DNA of 37,494 bases from positions 1-37,494 of the forward strand of contig WQYT01000009.1 of the NCBI GenBank assembly GCA_009781115.1. The letters are read 5' to 3'. A program made the position numbers and the translations under genes. The notes under the pieces were generated by a model, which saw only the letters and a list, made by a program, of their open reading frames with translations, was not told where the DNA came from and ran no database searches. Position 1 is the stretch's first letter. The number at the start of each line of letters is the position of its first letter. Positions 7,507-14,968 of this stretch are shown here, in pieces. Source of the stretch: Coriobacteriia bacterium (lineage in GTDB: Bacteria > Actinomycetota > Coriobacteriia > WRKU01 > WQUG01).

Positions 7507-8036
7507 ACAGCGGATCGCCAGTGCCGCAGCAGAGTCTGGGGCGCAGCTTTATCTGCGCCGCATCGGGGCTGTTCAGGGTGTTGCTCTATGAGCGTAACGC
7601 GCGGATCGAGGTTTGTGTCGCGCTGCTGGTTGGCGCGGCTGCTGCGTTTTTCCGTGTGAGTGGTTGGCAGCTGGCGGCGGTGTTGCTGTGCATCTTTGGC
7701 GTCCTGTCTCTTGAAATCCTGAACTCGGCGGTCGAGGCGGTCGTCGACCTGGCCAGCCCGGGGCAGCATCCGCTGGCCAAACACGCCAAGGACGCGGCGG
7801 CTGGGGCAGTGTTGATGGCAGCGCTTGGGTCAGTTGTGATTGGCTGTTGGGTGTTTGTGCCGAAGCTTATATATCGCAGACATTATTTGGGTTTGATGGT
7901 ATCTGGAGGAACTGATACCGGGTATTGCGATATCAATTTCTGGATTTGCATTTTGTTACTTTTCCTTGCCATTCTGTTTCTTCTTTGGATCAGTATCCAT
8001 GCTCTAGTGAAGAAAGATTCTGATGAAGCCCGCTGA
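7503..8036 (+). CDS. diacylglycerol/undecaprenol kinase family protein with extra C-terminal tail
   Basis: Small integral membrane lipid kinase of the DgkA type; Gram-positive members phosphorylate undecaprenol for cell-wall lipid recycling. Evidence: RSFICAASGLFRVLLYERNARIE at the N-terminus (residues about 13-37), and the signature LEILNSAVEAVVD, with the catalytic E-x-x-N-x-x-x-E spacing, followed by HPLAKHAKDAAAGAVLMAA. Three transmembrane helices are expected in the first 120 residues. The start is GTG 7503, overlapping ybeY. Unusual: about 55 further residues (from about 7861) are coded by distinctly AT-rich DNA and contain one more strong hydrophobic helix (WICILLLFLAILFLLWI). They are not part of the classic family and look like an added segment. 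The gene end overlaps era by 14 bases. Confidence 0.82.
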   Translation: MNSGSPVPQQSLGRSFICAASGLFRVLLYERNARIEVCVALLVGAAAAFFRVSGWQLAAVLLCIFGVLSLEILNSAVEAVVDLASPGQHPLAKHAKDAAAGAVLMAALGSVVIGCWVFVPKLIYRRHYLGLMVSGGTDTGYCDINFWICILLLFLAILFLLWISIHALVKKDSDEAR

Positions 8037-8946
8037 AGAGGACTTGAGACCTTCCTTTCATAGTGGCTTTGTCGCGCTGGTGGGTCGCCCCAACGCGGGC
8101 AAGTCAACGCTGACCAACGCACTGGTGGGTGAGAAGGTCGCCATCACGAGCGATCGGGCGCAGACCACGCGCCACCGTCTGCGCGCCATCCTGAACACGG
8201 GCGACGCCCAGATCGTGCTGATCGATACGCCGGGGCTGCACAAGCCGCATGACGCCCTGGGCGAGGAAGTCAACCGTGCGACCTATAAGGCGATTGAAGA
8301 CACCGACGCGCTCTGCTTTCTGGTGGACGCGACCCAGCCGGTGGGGGCGGGAGATCGCTGGGTGGCTGAGCTGCTTGCGGGCGCCAGCGCAAAGGCGCCG
8401 CGTCTGGCCGTGCTGACCAAGTGCGATCTTGCTACACCTGAGCAGATCGCAGCGCAGCGTGCGGCAGTCGCAGAACTGGCGGACTTTGCCGCGATCCTTG
8501 AGACGGCTGCGCCGACGGGCGCAGGACTTTCGGAGTTTGTCAAGGCGGTCGCCGCTACGCTGCCGGAAGGTCCGCGCTGGTTCCCGGCGGACATGACGAC
8601 CGATCAATCGCTCGAAGTGATGATCGCGGAATTCATCCGCGAGAAGGCTCTGCGCCTGACCTTTGATGAGGTGCCCCATGCCATTGGCGTGGCGCTTGAT
8701 GATCTGGAGCAGACGCCGGACGGCAGGCTCACGCGCACCTATGCAGTTCTTTATGTTGAGCAGGAGTCCCAGAAGGGCATCGTCGTGGGCAAAGGCGGCG
8801 CGCAGATAAAGCGCATCGGCAGCGAGGCTCGCGTTGATCTGGAGCGTTTGCTGGGGACAAAAGTATTCCTGGACCTGCGGGTTAAAGTGAAGAAGAACTG
8901 GCGCCGCGACGCCGCGCAGATCCGCCGCTTCGGTTACGGCGACTAA
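8023..8946 (+). CDS. era: GTPase Era
   Basis: Essential Ras-like GTPase that binds the 3' end of 16S rRNA and checks 30S assembly. G1 is GRPNAGKS at 21-28, G3 is LIDTPGLH, and G4 reads TKCD (132-135) where most Era proteins have NKxD. The C-terminal KH domain shows VVGKGGAQIKRIGSEAR near residue 250, and the length of 307 residues is standard. The Asn-to-Thr change in G4 is found in other GTPases too and need not abolish GTP specificity. The gene begins inside the dgkA-like gene and is followed after 27 bases by recO, the common era-recO order of actinobacteria. Confidence 0.95.
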   Translation: MKPAEEDLRPSFHSGFVALVGRPNAGKSTLTNALVGEKVAITSDRAQTTRHRLRAILNTGDAQIVLIDTPGLHKPHDALGEEVNRATYKAIEDTDALCFLVDATQPVGAGDRWVAELLAGASAKAPRLAVLTKCDLATPEQIAAQRAAVAELADFAAILETAAPTGAGLSEFVKAVAATLPEGPRWFPADMTTDQSLEVMIAEFIREKALRLTFDEVPHAIGVALDDLEQTPDGRLTRTYAVLYVEQESQKGIVVGKGGAQIKRIGSEARVDLERLLGTKVFLDLRVKVKKNWRRDAAQIRRFGYGD

Positions 8947-8973
8947 GTTCGGGGCGGGGACTGGCGAGCACAT

Positions 8974-9909
8974 ATGCCGACCTACAACGCACGCGCCACC
9001 GTGCTCAAGAAAACCAAGCTCGGGGAGACCGATCTCATTATCACCCTGATAGCGACCGATGGCCGCGAGCTGCGCGCGGTGGCAAAAGGCGCGCGCAAGC
9101 CCGGGTCAAAGCTCGGCGCGCGGGTTGAGCCCTTCACGGTGCTGGAAGGTCAATTTGCGGTGGGTCGCAACCTCGACATCGTAAGCGATGTGCGCACCGT
9201 CACACCGCACGCCAGCCTGCGTGATGACTACGACAAGCTGCTTGTTGCGAGCGTCGCCGCAGAAATGCTCCAGGTCGTAGCCGAACAGGCCCAGGCCACC
9301 GAGTTTCTCTATCAGATGTCTTCGGCCCTCTTCGACGTGATGGACGCAAGCCCCGCCGAGGTGGCTCCTCAACTTCTGGCAGCCTGGATGCTGAAACTCT
9401 TCGCCGTCCTCGGCTATCGTCCCATTCTCGAAGAATGCGCCATCTGTGGTCGCGCAGTCAGCCAGCCACCTGACAAAAGTGACCCGGTCACTTTTGTCAG
9501 CTCAGCTGCAGCGGTGAGACAGGGGGACGGTTCTCTTGTCTCATTTATTAATGAGACAAGAGAACCGTCCCCCTGTCTCACCGCTGCAGCTGACGCCACC
9601 TCAGCCGCCACCGACGAGCGCTTCTGCTGGTCAGCTGAGGCAGGCGGCGTCATCTGCGTCACCTGTGGCGCCGGCCAGTTCATCCCACTCGAAAGCTACC
9701 CCGCCGCAGCACTTGCGTGGCTGCGCACTCTCCTGGGCGCCACTTTCGCCGAAGCCGCCGCCTACGATTTGCTCTCCGACCTCCTCCGCGACCTCTTCAC
9801 CCTGACCATCACCTTCGCCCAAGAGCATTTTCCCGCCAAGCTCAAAGCATTAGAATTCTTTCAGCAACAATACCTCTTCAATACACCGGATAAAAGGACA
9901 AGAGAATGA
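8974..9909 (+). CDS. recO: DNA repair protein RecO, with in-frame palindromic insertion
   Basis: Recombination mediator that helps load RecA at gaps together with RecR. The N-terminal OB fold (residues about 1-80) begins TYNARATVLKKTKLGETDLI; a helical domain follows, then a zinc-binding domain with CAICG (Cys155/Cys158) and CVTCG (Cys228/Cys231). Length is 311 residues against about 240-260 in most relatives. The excess lies between the two cysteine pairs and is encoded by two palindromes (9470-9500 and 9502-9593), giving roughly residues 166-207. The reading frame is kept and all four cysteines survive, so a working protein with an enlarged zinc loop is likely. The stop overlaps the next gene's start (ATGA). 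Confidence 0.92.
   Translation: MPTYNARATVLKKTKLGETDLIITLIATDGRELRAVAKGARKPGSKLGARVEPFTVLEGQFAVGRNLDIVSDVRTVTPHASLRDDYDKLLVASVAAEMLQVVAEQAQATEFLYQMSSALFDVMDASPAEVAPQLLAAWMLKLFAVLGYRPILEECAICGRAVSQPPDKSDPVTFVSSAAAVRQGDGSLVSFINETREPSPCLTAAADATSAATDERFCWSAEAGGVICVTCGAGQFIPLESYPAAALAWLRTLLGATFAEAAAYDLLSDLLRDLFTLTITFAQEHFPAKLKALEFFQQQYLFNTPDKRTRE
9470..9500. repeat. 31-bp perfect palindrome inside recO
   Basis: Fifteen-base arms, CTGACAAAAGTGACC and GGTCACTTTTGTCAG, flank one C. It lies directly before the 92-bp hairpin and in frame within recO. The outer CTGACA/TGTCAG agrees with the palindrome at the end of phoH. Confidence 0.9.
9502..9593. repeat. 92-bp hairpin (GGGGACGGTTCTC type) inside recO
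   Basis: Perfect inverted arms of 44 bases, 9502-9545 and 9550-9593, with the four-base loop TATT. The arm contains GACAGGGGGACGGTTCTC. A related half-site, ACACAGGGGGACGG, occurs at 36468-36481. From memory, such GGGGACGG palindromes recur in many bacterial genomes as REP-like elements and may be moved by Y1 (IS200-like) transposases. No transposase gene lies in this window. Confidence 0.92.
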
Positions 9910-10646
9910 GCTTTTTCAAAAAGGAAACACTATCGGTACCCGCTATCAAAAAGCACTTATTTGATAGCGGTATTACTATCAGAAAAGACAATTGGTATGA
10001 GGTGTTTTCTGCAAGTCTTGGTAAGGTTATGGCAAATCAGCAGACTTGTTCTGATTTGGTTGTCAGAGGACAAGATTGGAATGTTGATTTCACTGAAGGT
10101 GTTATTACCTTTGGCAAGGAAGCTTTCCCACTGCAATTTATCGGAAGCGAATCAGCCTCTTCTAATTCGTGGCTTTGGGGATGGGAAAACATCAATCACT
10201 TTCCTGAAGAAGTTACAGAGCTGTCCAAACAGACAAAAAGGACAGGTGAGCAAATGAGTTTGGATGCGCTGACTACTGCTGAATTTGAGCTCTCTGATGT
10301 GTTTAATGGGCACAGTATGTCCGTGGTGACTTGCGCGCTCAGTAACAGAAATTATTGTTATTATCGCGGACCACATTCAAATGGCGCTATATTTTGTGCG
10401 TTTTCTAATCTCCCGGATGAGGTGTTTACGCCAGTCGATATGTACAAATTTGTCAGTATTTCTATGGATTGCATTCAGCAATTTTCAATTGATCACCACA
10501 TTTTTGTTCAAAGCTTTCTTTACCAGAATGATACGCCCTACGAGCTATCTGGGCAGTCCATCATTGCTCATTTTAAGCAGGATTTACGGATTGAGTTTGA
10601 GCAAGCGGGCGAATTTCAACGCATATGCAGCATGAAAAGTGTGTAG
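9906..10646 (+). CDS. DUF6882-like protein of unknown function
   Basis: Soluble-looking protein of 246 residues with no signal peptide or membrane helix. The segment FIGSESASSNSWLWGWENINHFPEEV resembles the core of DUF6882 proteins, in which a tryptophan-rich WLWGWAN follows a Ser/Thr stretch; the match is by eye only. The start codon overlaps the recO stop (ATGA), so it may be translated from recO message, yet the gene is clearly AT-rich and therefore probably a recent arrival. A second half rich in aromatic residues (NRNYCYYRGPHSNG) is not recognised. A weak hairpin ATTCTG/CAGAAT follows the stop at 10650-10664. Confidence 0.5.
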   Translation: MSFFKKETLSVPAIKKHLFDSGITIRKDNWYEVFSASLGKVMANQQTCSDLVVRGQDWNVDFTEGVITFGKEAFPLQFIGSESASSNSWLWGWENINHFPEEVTELSKQTKRTGEQMSLDALTTAEFELSDVFNGHSMSVVTCALSNRNYCYYRGPHSNGAIFCAFSNLPDEVFTPVDMYKFVSISMDCIQQFSIDHHIFVQSFLYQNDTPYELSGQSIIAHFKQDLRIEFEQAGEFQRICSMKSV

Positions 10647-10682
10647 CTGATTCTGAAACAGAATAAAGCTGGTAGCCGCCTG

Positions 10683-10711
10683 TTGAATACTTAGCATAAT
10701 TATGCTAAATT
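10683..10711 (+). promoter_or_regulatory. promoter with 18-bp palindromic operator of the Phd/ParE-type module
   Basis: TTGAAT (10683-10688) and TAAATT (10706-10711) are spaced by 17 bases. The perfect palindrome TTAGCATAATTATGCTAA (10691-10708) fills the spacer and overlaps the -10 box. Such a position fits autorepression by the antitoxin or the antitoxin-toxin complex (inference from the family). Confidence 0.6.
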
Positions 10712-10730
10712 TGAATCGGAGGTGCCATAC

Positions 10731-11000
10731 ATGAACTTGATTAGGCCCGTATCAGATCTTCGGAACAACTTTGCTGAGATTTCAAAAACCGTACATGAGA
10801 CGGAGCAGCCGGTGTTTCTTACAAAAAACGGCTATGGCGACATGGTGGTTCTCAGCATGGAGGCATTTCGGAACATGCAGTTTGAAAGTGAAGTGTATTC
10901 TAAATTGCTGGAGGCAGAGCGGGAAGCTGAGCGTACGGACAAGCGCTACTCATCAAAAGAGGTCCTTAAGGCTCTGCGGGAAGCGATCGAGGCCGCGTAA
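10731..11000 (+). CDS. Phd/YefM family antitoxin
   Basis: Antitoxin and likely autorepressor of a type II module. The N-terminal fold shows MNLIRPVSDLRNNFAEISK, then PVFLTKNGYGDMVVLSMEAF, the standard Phd/YefM DNA-binding and dimerisation part; the charged C-terminal third (LEAEREAERTDKRYSSKEVLKALREAIEAA) would wrap the toxin. The start at 10731 is chosen because GGAGGTG (10718-10724) lies six bases upstream; the GTG at 10722 is inside this ribosome-binding site. 89 residues. The toxin ATG follows the stop codon directly, which supports joint translation. Confidence 0.85.
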   Translation: MNLIRPVSDLRNNFAEISKTVHETEQPVFLTKNGYGDMVVLSMEAFRNMQFESEVYSKLLEAEREAERTDKRYSSKEVLKALREAIEAA

Positions 11001-11309
11001 ATGTACGAAGTGTTTTTCTTGCCGCTTGCACGGCAGGATTTGGTTGAGATCGTGAGTTATATCAGCCATGAGCTTGGAAGCCCACAGGCAGCGCAGCAAC
11101 TGGCCACAGAAATACTGGCAGTCACAGACAAACTAGCCGAGTTTCCCTACTCTCATGAGGCGCATAGTTCAGAGAAGCCCTTAAAGCAGGAATACCGTAA
11201 GCTGATTATTGAAAACTATATCGCATTTTACTGGGTGGATGAGCACGCTAAACAGGTAACCGTCGCGCGCGTCCTGCATGGCCGTCGTGACTATGAGAGG
11301 ATACTGTAA
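11001..11309 (+). CDS. RelE/ParE family toxin
   Basis: A 102-residue toxin of the RelE/ParE superfamily, next to its antitoxin with no gap. The pattern MYEVFFLPLARQDLVEIVSYISHEL, then LAEFPYSHEA, then EYRKLIIENYIAFYWVDE and the end VARVLHGRRDYERIL fits the ParE-like branch (R-R-D-Y-E near the end). ParE proteins poison DNA gyrase, while RelE-like ones cut mRNA on the ribosome; sequence reading alone does not decide which, but the end motif favours ParE or YafQ-like subfamilies. The frame is intact. Confidence 0.85.
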   Translation: MYEVFFLPLARQDLVEIVSYISHELGSPQAAQQLATEILAVTDKLAEFPYSHEAHSSEKPLKQEYRKLIIENYIAFYWVDEHAKQVTVARVLHGRRDYERIL

Positions 11310-11612
11310 CCCGGGGAAAAAGATATCTGCTGCTTGAAAGTTATCTTGCCCTCCTTGAAGCTCTCGCTGTTTTTGTTCTATCTAAGATGCAGCGGGACTA
11401 ACAGCTGGGATAAGTTCGACTAATTTAATATCTGATGTTAAATTAGTCGAAACTGGGGGTAAGAGATCAGTATCGGTGCACCAACTTTTCATTCGCAGGT
11501 CAGAATAAAGTGTCATTTTGCAGAGATTTTGCTAATGTAATGGTGCAATTTACGTTGTTTGCTACAAAAGTAGCACTTTAATTGCGTATAATAGAGTCGG
11601 AGGTGAAAAGCT
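11310..11612. promoter_or_regulatory. non-coding stretch with a 14-bp inverted repeat and ATPase promoter
   Basis: No gene seen. TTCGACTAATTTAA (11415-11428) and TTAAATTAGTCGAA (11438-11451) form a perfect inverted repeat with a nine-base loop. GCTAC/GTAGC (11561-11565 and 11570-11574) is a smaller one. A perfect -10 box TATAAT lies at 11587-11592, 20 bases before the ATPase start; no convincing -35 is seen. The inverted repeats may be operators or a remnant element end. Confidence 0.5.
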
Positions 11613-12938
11613 ATGGAGCGTAGTCTGATGCAGGATCTGGTTGTCTGGAAAGACAATCCAGCAAAAAAACCGCTTGTCGTGCAGGGGGTACGGCAGTGCG
11701 GTAAGACGTTTTTGATAGAGGATTTTTCCCGGCGCTATTATCGCGACGTTGCCTATTATCGCTTCGACAAGGACGCAAACATCAGAAAGTTCTTTGAGCA
11801 CGACCTGGATCCAAAAAGGATTATCAAAGACCTGGGGCTTGTTCGCGGTAAAGTGATCAAACCGCACGAGACCCTTATCGTTTTTGATGAGATTCAGGAG
11901 TGCGGCAATGCGGTTACCGCACTTAAGTACTTTTATGAAGACACTCCTGAATATCATATTGTCTCGGCGGGCTCTCTTTTAGGAGTCGCTATGAAAAAGG
12001 GGACCTCTTTCCCGGTAGGGAAGGTGGAGTTCCTGACTCTTTATCCGATGAGTTTTTATGAGTTTCTCTTGGCGCAAAATGCAATGCTTGCGGAGGAGCT
12101 GAACAAAAGCCGACTGGAAGACGATGTTTGGAAGAATTTCAGGCCGGAGCTCCTGGAGAAATATCGGGATTTTCATGTTGTTGGTGGCATGCCGGAAGCA
12201 GTGCAGATCTGGCTTGACACAAAAGATATTGAAGCTGTCGAAAAAAAACAGGACGAAATTCTGCTCGGCTATCAAAAGGATTTTGTGAAATACGCAGATA
12301 CAAAAGAGTACCCAAAGATATCAGCTATTTGGCAATCTATTCCAAGTCAGCTGGGAAAAGCGAATCGTAAGTTCATTTTCAGTCAGGTCAAAAAAGGCTG
12401 GAGAGCCAAAGATTTAGAAGATGCGCTCATCTGGCTTATCAACGCAGGCCTCGTCTATAAAGTTGAAAACATCGAAAAGCCTCACTACCCGATTTCGTCG
12501 TACGCTGACCATACTTTTTTTAAGCTGTATCTTTCTGACGTGGGGTTTTTACGCCGACATGCCGATCTGCCTGCGGCTATCATTTTTGACGACGAGCCTG
12601 CCTACCGGGAGTTCAAAGGGGCGATGGCGGAAAATTTTGTTGCCTGCGAGCTTAAAAAGATATACGGCAAGACGAAGGACAAAAGTCTCTATTACTGGAC
12701 CGCAGAAGGTTCTGCACGGGCAGAAGTGGATTTCATCGTGCAAGACGATAAAAAGTATATTGTTCCGATTGAAGTAAAAGCTGGCACAGCAAAACATGCG
12801 CGCTCGCTTACGCGGTATTGCGAAAAATTCAATCCAGAAAAATCGGTTCTGACCTCACTTGACGAAATGACGAATAAAATTCTTCCTCTGTACGCGTTTT
12901 GGAAATTCAGGGAGCGGATTGGAATCTCTCGTGACTGA
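11613..12938 (+). CDS. AAA-type ATPase with DUF4143 domain
   Basis: Protein of 441 residues with Walker A GVRQCGKT (25-32), Walker B LIVFDEIQ (Asp92, Glu93), sensor-like IVSAGSLLGVAM and a C-terminal DUF4143 domain that has a nuclease-like ending: EVDFIVQDDKKYIVPIEVKAG, the E-x(n)-D-x(n)-E-x-K arrangement of the PD-(D/E)XK fold. This is the widespread AAA_14/DUF4143 family common in Bacteroidetes, archaea and gut actinobacteria, with no settled function; it often sits in accessory DNA near toxin-antitoxin genes, as here. ATG with GGAGGTG upstream. Moderately AT-rich. A relative is encoded on the other strand at 22431-23627. Confidence 0.85.
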   Translation: MERSLMQDLVVWKDNPAKKPLVVQGVRQCGKTFLIEDFSRRYYRDVAYYRFDKDANIRKFFEHDLDPKRIIKDLGLVRGKVIKPHETLIVFDEIQECGNAVTALKYFYEDTPEYHIVSAGSLLGVAMKKGTSFPVGKVEFLTLYPMSFYEFLLAQNAMLAEELNKSRLEDDVWKNFRPELLEKYRDFHVVGGMPEAVQIWLDTKDIEAVEKKQDEILLGYQKDFVKYADTKEYPKISAIWQSIPSQLGKANRKFIFSQVKKGWRAKDLEDALIWLINAGLVYKVENIEKPHYPISSYADHTFFKLYLSDVGFLRRHADLPAAIIFDDEPAYREFKGAMAENFVACELKKIYGKTKDKSLYYWTAEGSARAEVDFIVQDDKKYIVPIEVKAGTAKHARSLTRYCEKFNPEKSVLTSLDEMTNKILPLYAFWKFRERIGISRD

Positions 12939-12953
12939 TCGAAAGGGCAATCA

Positions 12954-13010
12954 ATGAAACTGAAGAAATTAATACCACTGGCGGCAGGTCTGGTTGTTTG
13001 CCGCAAGTGA
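12954..13010 (+). pseudogene. truncated copy of the start of the small membrane protein gene at 13595
   Basis: It begins MKLKKLIPLAAGLVV and then stops after CRK, while the gene at 13595 begins MKLKKLIPLLVGLVV and continues. Nucleotides are also similar here, including the stretch ATGAAACTGAAGAA. The two starts flank the RelB/RelE module. The fragment is most simply a leftover of a duplication or of an insertion event. Confidence 0.65.
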
Positions 13011-13040
13011 TGCGCGCTTGATCCGTGCAAAATCCCCATC

Positions 13041-13060
13041 ATATTGTAGTACAATATAAT
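13041..13060 (+). promoter_or_regulatory. promoter -10 and palindromic operator of the RelB/RelE module
   Basis: The palindrome ATATTGTA-G-TACAATAT (13041-13057) overlaps a perfect -10 box TATAAT (13055-13060). The relB-like start codon follows 37 bases later. The layout fits repression by the RelB/RelE complex; no good -35 box is seen. Confidence 0.55.
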
Positions 13061-13097
13061 ACTGTAAGTAATACTCTGTCATACAAGGAGTGCGACG

Positions 13098-13319
13098 ATG
13101 GCGGTGATACAGGCGCGTCTATCAGACGATGAAGCGAAGTTCATTCACGATTATGCAAAGGCCAGTGGAGTTTCGACCTCAATGCTTATCCGTGATGCGG
13201 TTTTCGAGAAGATCGAGGACAATCTTGATCTTATGCTTTATAACAAAGCGATGAAACAGCATGAAACGAACCCTGATCCCCTGAGCTTTGATGAGATGCT
13301 GGAACTCATCAATGGTTGA
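13098..13319 (+). CDS. RelB-like ribbon-helix-helix antitoxin (DUF6290 type)
   Basis: A 73-residue protein whose first half is a ribbon-helix-helix DNA-binding fold (MAVIQARLSDDEAKFIHDYA, then GVSTSMLIRDAV) and whose second half is the toxin-binding tail (MKQHETNPDPLSFDEMLELI). It matches the RelB/DUF6290 antitoxins that pair with RelE. ATG 13098 has AAGGAG at 13085-13090. It overlaps the toxin gene by eight bases and carries a palindromic operator upstream. Confidence 0.85.
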   Translation: MAVIQARLSDDEAKFIHDYAKASGVSTSMLIRDAVFEKIEDNLDLMLYNKAMKQHETNPDPLSFDEMLELING

Positions 13320-13581
13320 GTACTCGGTTCTCTTTGAAAAAGCAGCGCAAAAAGCGCTTCGCAAGATGGACAAAAGTCAGGCGAACATCGTCATGGCCTG
13401 GATCAAGAAGAATCTGGAGGGCACTGACAATCCGCGGCGCCATGGCAAGCCCCTCGTCGCTGATCAGAGGGGAAAGTGGCGCTATCGTATCGGTGATTAC
13501 CGTCTTATCTGCCATATCTATGATCAAGACATCGTAGTGCTAGTGCTTGATATCGGTCATCATCGCGAGATCTATCGCTAA
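13312..13581 (+). CDS. RelE family mRNA-interferase toxin
   Basis: An 89-residue RelE-type toxin, expected to enter the ribosomal A site and cut mRNA. Motifs: YSVLFEKAAQKALRKMDK at the N-terminus, then NPRRHGKPLVADQRGKWRYRIGDYRLICHI, in which the RxRxGxYR core holds the catalytic arginines, and the end VLDIGHHREIYR. The ATG at 13312 inside the end of the antitoxin gene is preferred over the longer frame, since the alignment to the family begins there. The frame is intact. It follows the usual antitoxin-first order. Confidence 0.88.
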   Translation: MVEYSVLFEKAAQKALRKMDKSQANIVMAWIKKNLEGTDNPRRHGKPLVADQRGKWRYRIGDYRLICHIYDQDIVVLVLDIGHHREIYR

Positions 13582-13594
13582 AGAAAGGTGCACA

Positions 13595-13816
13595 ATGAAA
13601 CTGAAGAAACTCATACCGCTGCTGGTGGGGCTGGTTGTTATCTGGGGCGCCTATCTGGGGTTCATGTTTTATCTGGCGGGCGGCGGAATCCAGGCGAGTG
13701 GGTTTGCGGGGATCCCGCTAAAGACTATGGAGTATGCCTTCTGCGGCGTTTCTGTGGTTGTTACGGCCATCTGGGGCGCGGTCTGGTGGTACCTGCACGT
13801 AAAAGCCGACGATTGA
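13595..13816 (+). CDS. small membrane protein, two transmembrane helices
   Basis: A 73-residue protein with a short basic N-terminus (MKLKK) and two hydrophobic helices, about residues 6-27 and 45-67, separated by a glycine-rich loop (AGGGIQASGFAGIP). No recognised family. AAAGAAAGG (13581-13589) is a fair ribosome-binding site. A broken copy of its first 15 codons lies at 12954. It is GC-rich like the core genes and stands 162 bases before glyQ, so it may be part of the original backbone interrupted by the RelB/RelE insertion. Confidence 0.6.
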   Translation: MKLKKLIPLLVGLVVIWGAYLGFMFYLAGGGIQASGFAGIPLKTMEYAFCGVSVVVTAIWGAVWWYLHVKADD

Positions 13817-13978
13817 TTTTCGGCGAGGCATGCGCCCTGCGGCTCCGGCGCGCAGCACAAGTTCCGGCGCGTAGTCCAGGGTGACCTGCGCGTACTGTCA
13901 TCATCCCGGCACCCTTGCGCGCGACCTGATGCGCTACACTAAAAAGCAAGCATTTGTGGTCGATCGTAAGGGACAATC

Positions 13979-14968
13979 ATGGCAGCACCGGCGCCTTTAA
14001 CGTTTCAAGACATGATATTAGCGCTCCAGCGTTACTGGGGCGATATGGGTTGCGTGGTCCTGCAGCCCTATGACACGGAGGTCGGCGCGGGCACCTTTCA
14101 CCCGGCAACGACTTTGCGGGCGCTGGGCCCGGGGGCCTGGCGCGCAGCCTACGTGCAGCCCTCAAGGCGCCCGACTGATGGACGCTACGGCGAAAACCCC
14201 AATCGCCTGCAGCACTACTACCAGTTCCAGGTGGTCATCAAGCCGAGCCCGGATGACATCTTAGACCTCTACTTCAATTCGCTGAAGACTATCGGCATCG
14301 ATCCCGCTCAGCACGACCTGCGCCTGGTCGAGGATGACTGGGAGTCGCCGACGCTCGGCGCCTGGGGGCTGGGCTGGGAGGTCTGGCTCAACGGCATGGA
14401 GGTCACGCAGTTCACGTACTTCCAGCAGGTGGGGGGATTTGAAGTCAAGCCGGTACTCTCAGAGGTCACCTATGGCCTTGAGCGCCTTGCCATGTATATC
14501 CAGAGCGTTGACAGCGTCTATGACCTGGTCTGGGCGCGTGAGCCTGACAGTGGCCGCGTGACGACCTACGGCGACGTCTTTCTTGCTGACGAGCAGCAGT
14601 ATTCCGCCTATAACTTCCAGATCGCAGACACCGGCCTGCTTTTTGCGCAGTTCGACGCCTATGAGCGCGAGTGCCTGCGCACGCTGGAGGCTGGCTACGT
14701 GCTGCCGGCCTACGACTATGTGCTGAAGTGTAGCCATACCTTCAACTTGCTTGACGCGCGCGCCGCCATCAGCGTGACCGAGCGCGCCGCCTACATCCTG
14801 CGCGTGCGCACCCTGGCGCGCGCCTGCTGCGCCGCCTACAAGGAGCTGGTCGATCCGGCGCCGCCTGTAGCCGCCGCCACAAACCCGGACGCCCCCAGTG
14901 CGCCGCCAGATGCAAGCCCGGCGCCGCCTTCGGCGTCCGCGCCAGAAAGTGAGGTGAGCGCGCAATGA
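13979..14968 (+). CDS. glyQ: glycyl-tRNA synthetase alpha subunit
   Basis: Catalytic subunit of the bacterial alpha2beta2 glycyl-tRNA synthetase, which charges tRNA-Gly with glycine. The highly conserved start [20 protein letters not shown], then [35 protein letters not shown] and [13 protein letters not shown] are class II signature regions. Length is 329 residues against about 290-300 in most relatives; the excess is a Pro/Ala/Ser-rich tail from about residue 291 that looks disordered. AAGGGA (13968-13973) precedes the ATG. No T-box leader (no T-box or specifier helix) is visible in the 162-base upstream spacer. It overlaps glyS by four bases. Confidence 0.96.
   Translation: MAAPAPLTFQDMILALQRYWGDMGCVVLQPYDTEVGAGTFHPATTLRALGPGAWRAAYVQPSRRPTDGRYGENPNRLQHYYQFQVVIKPSPDDILDLYFNSLKTIGIDPAQHDLRLVEDDWESPTLGAWGLGWEVWLNGMEVTQFTYFQQVGGFEVKPVLSEVTYGLERLAMYIQSVDSVYDLVWAREPDSGRVTTYGDVFLADEQQYSAYNFQIADTGLLFAQFDAYERECLRTLEAGYVLPAYDYVLKCSHTFNLLDARAAISVTERAAYILRVRTLARACCAAYKELVDPAPPVAAATNPDAPSAPPDASPAPPSASAPESEVSAQ

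Noticed and set aside
8416-8427. Era possibly inactive because of TKCD in place of NKxD
   Set aside because: TKxD occurs in functional GTPases, and every other Era motif and the KH domain are intact.
9470-9593. CRISPR-like repeat unit
   Set aside because: There is only one copy of each palindrome here, no regular spacers and no cas genes; the structure is a pair of inverted repeats within a gene.
13817-13978. T-box riboswitch before glyQ
   Set aside because: The spacer is only 162 bases and shows neither the T-box sequence nor an antiterminator/terminator pair with a T-run.
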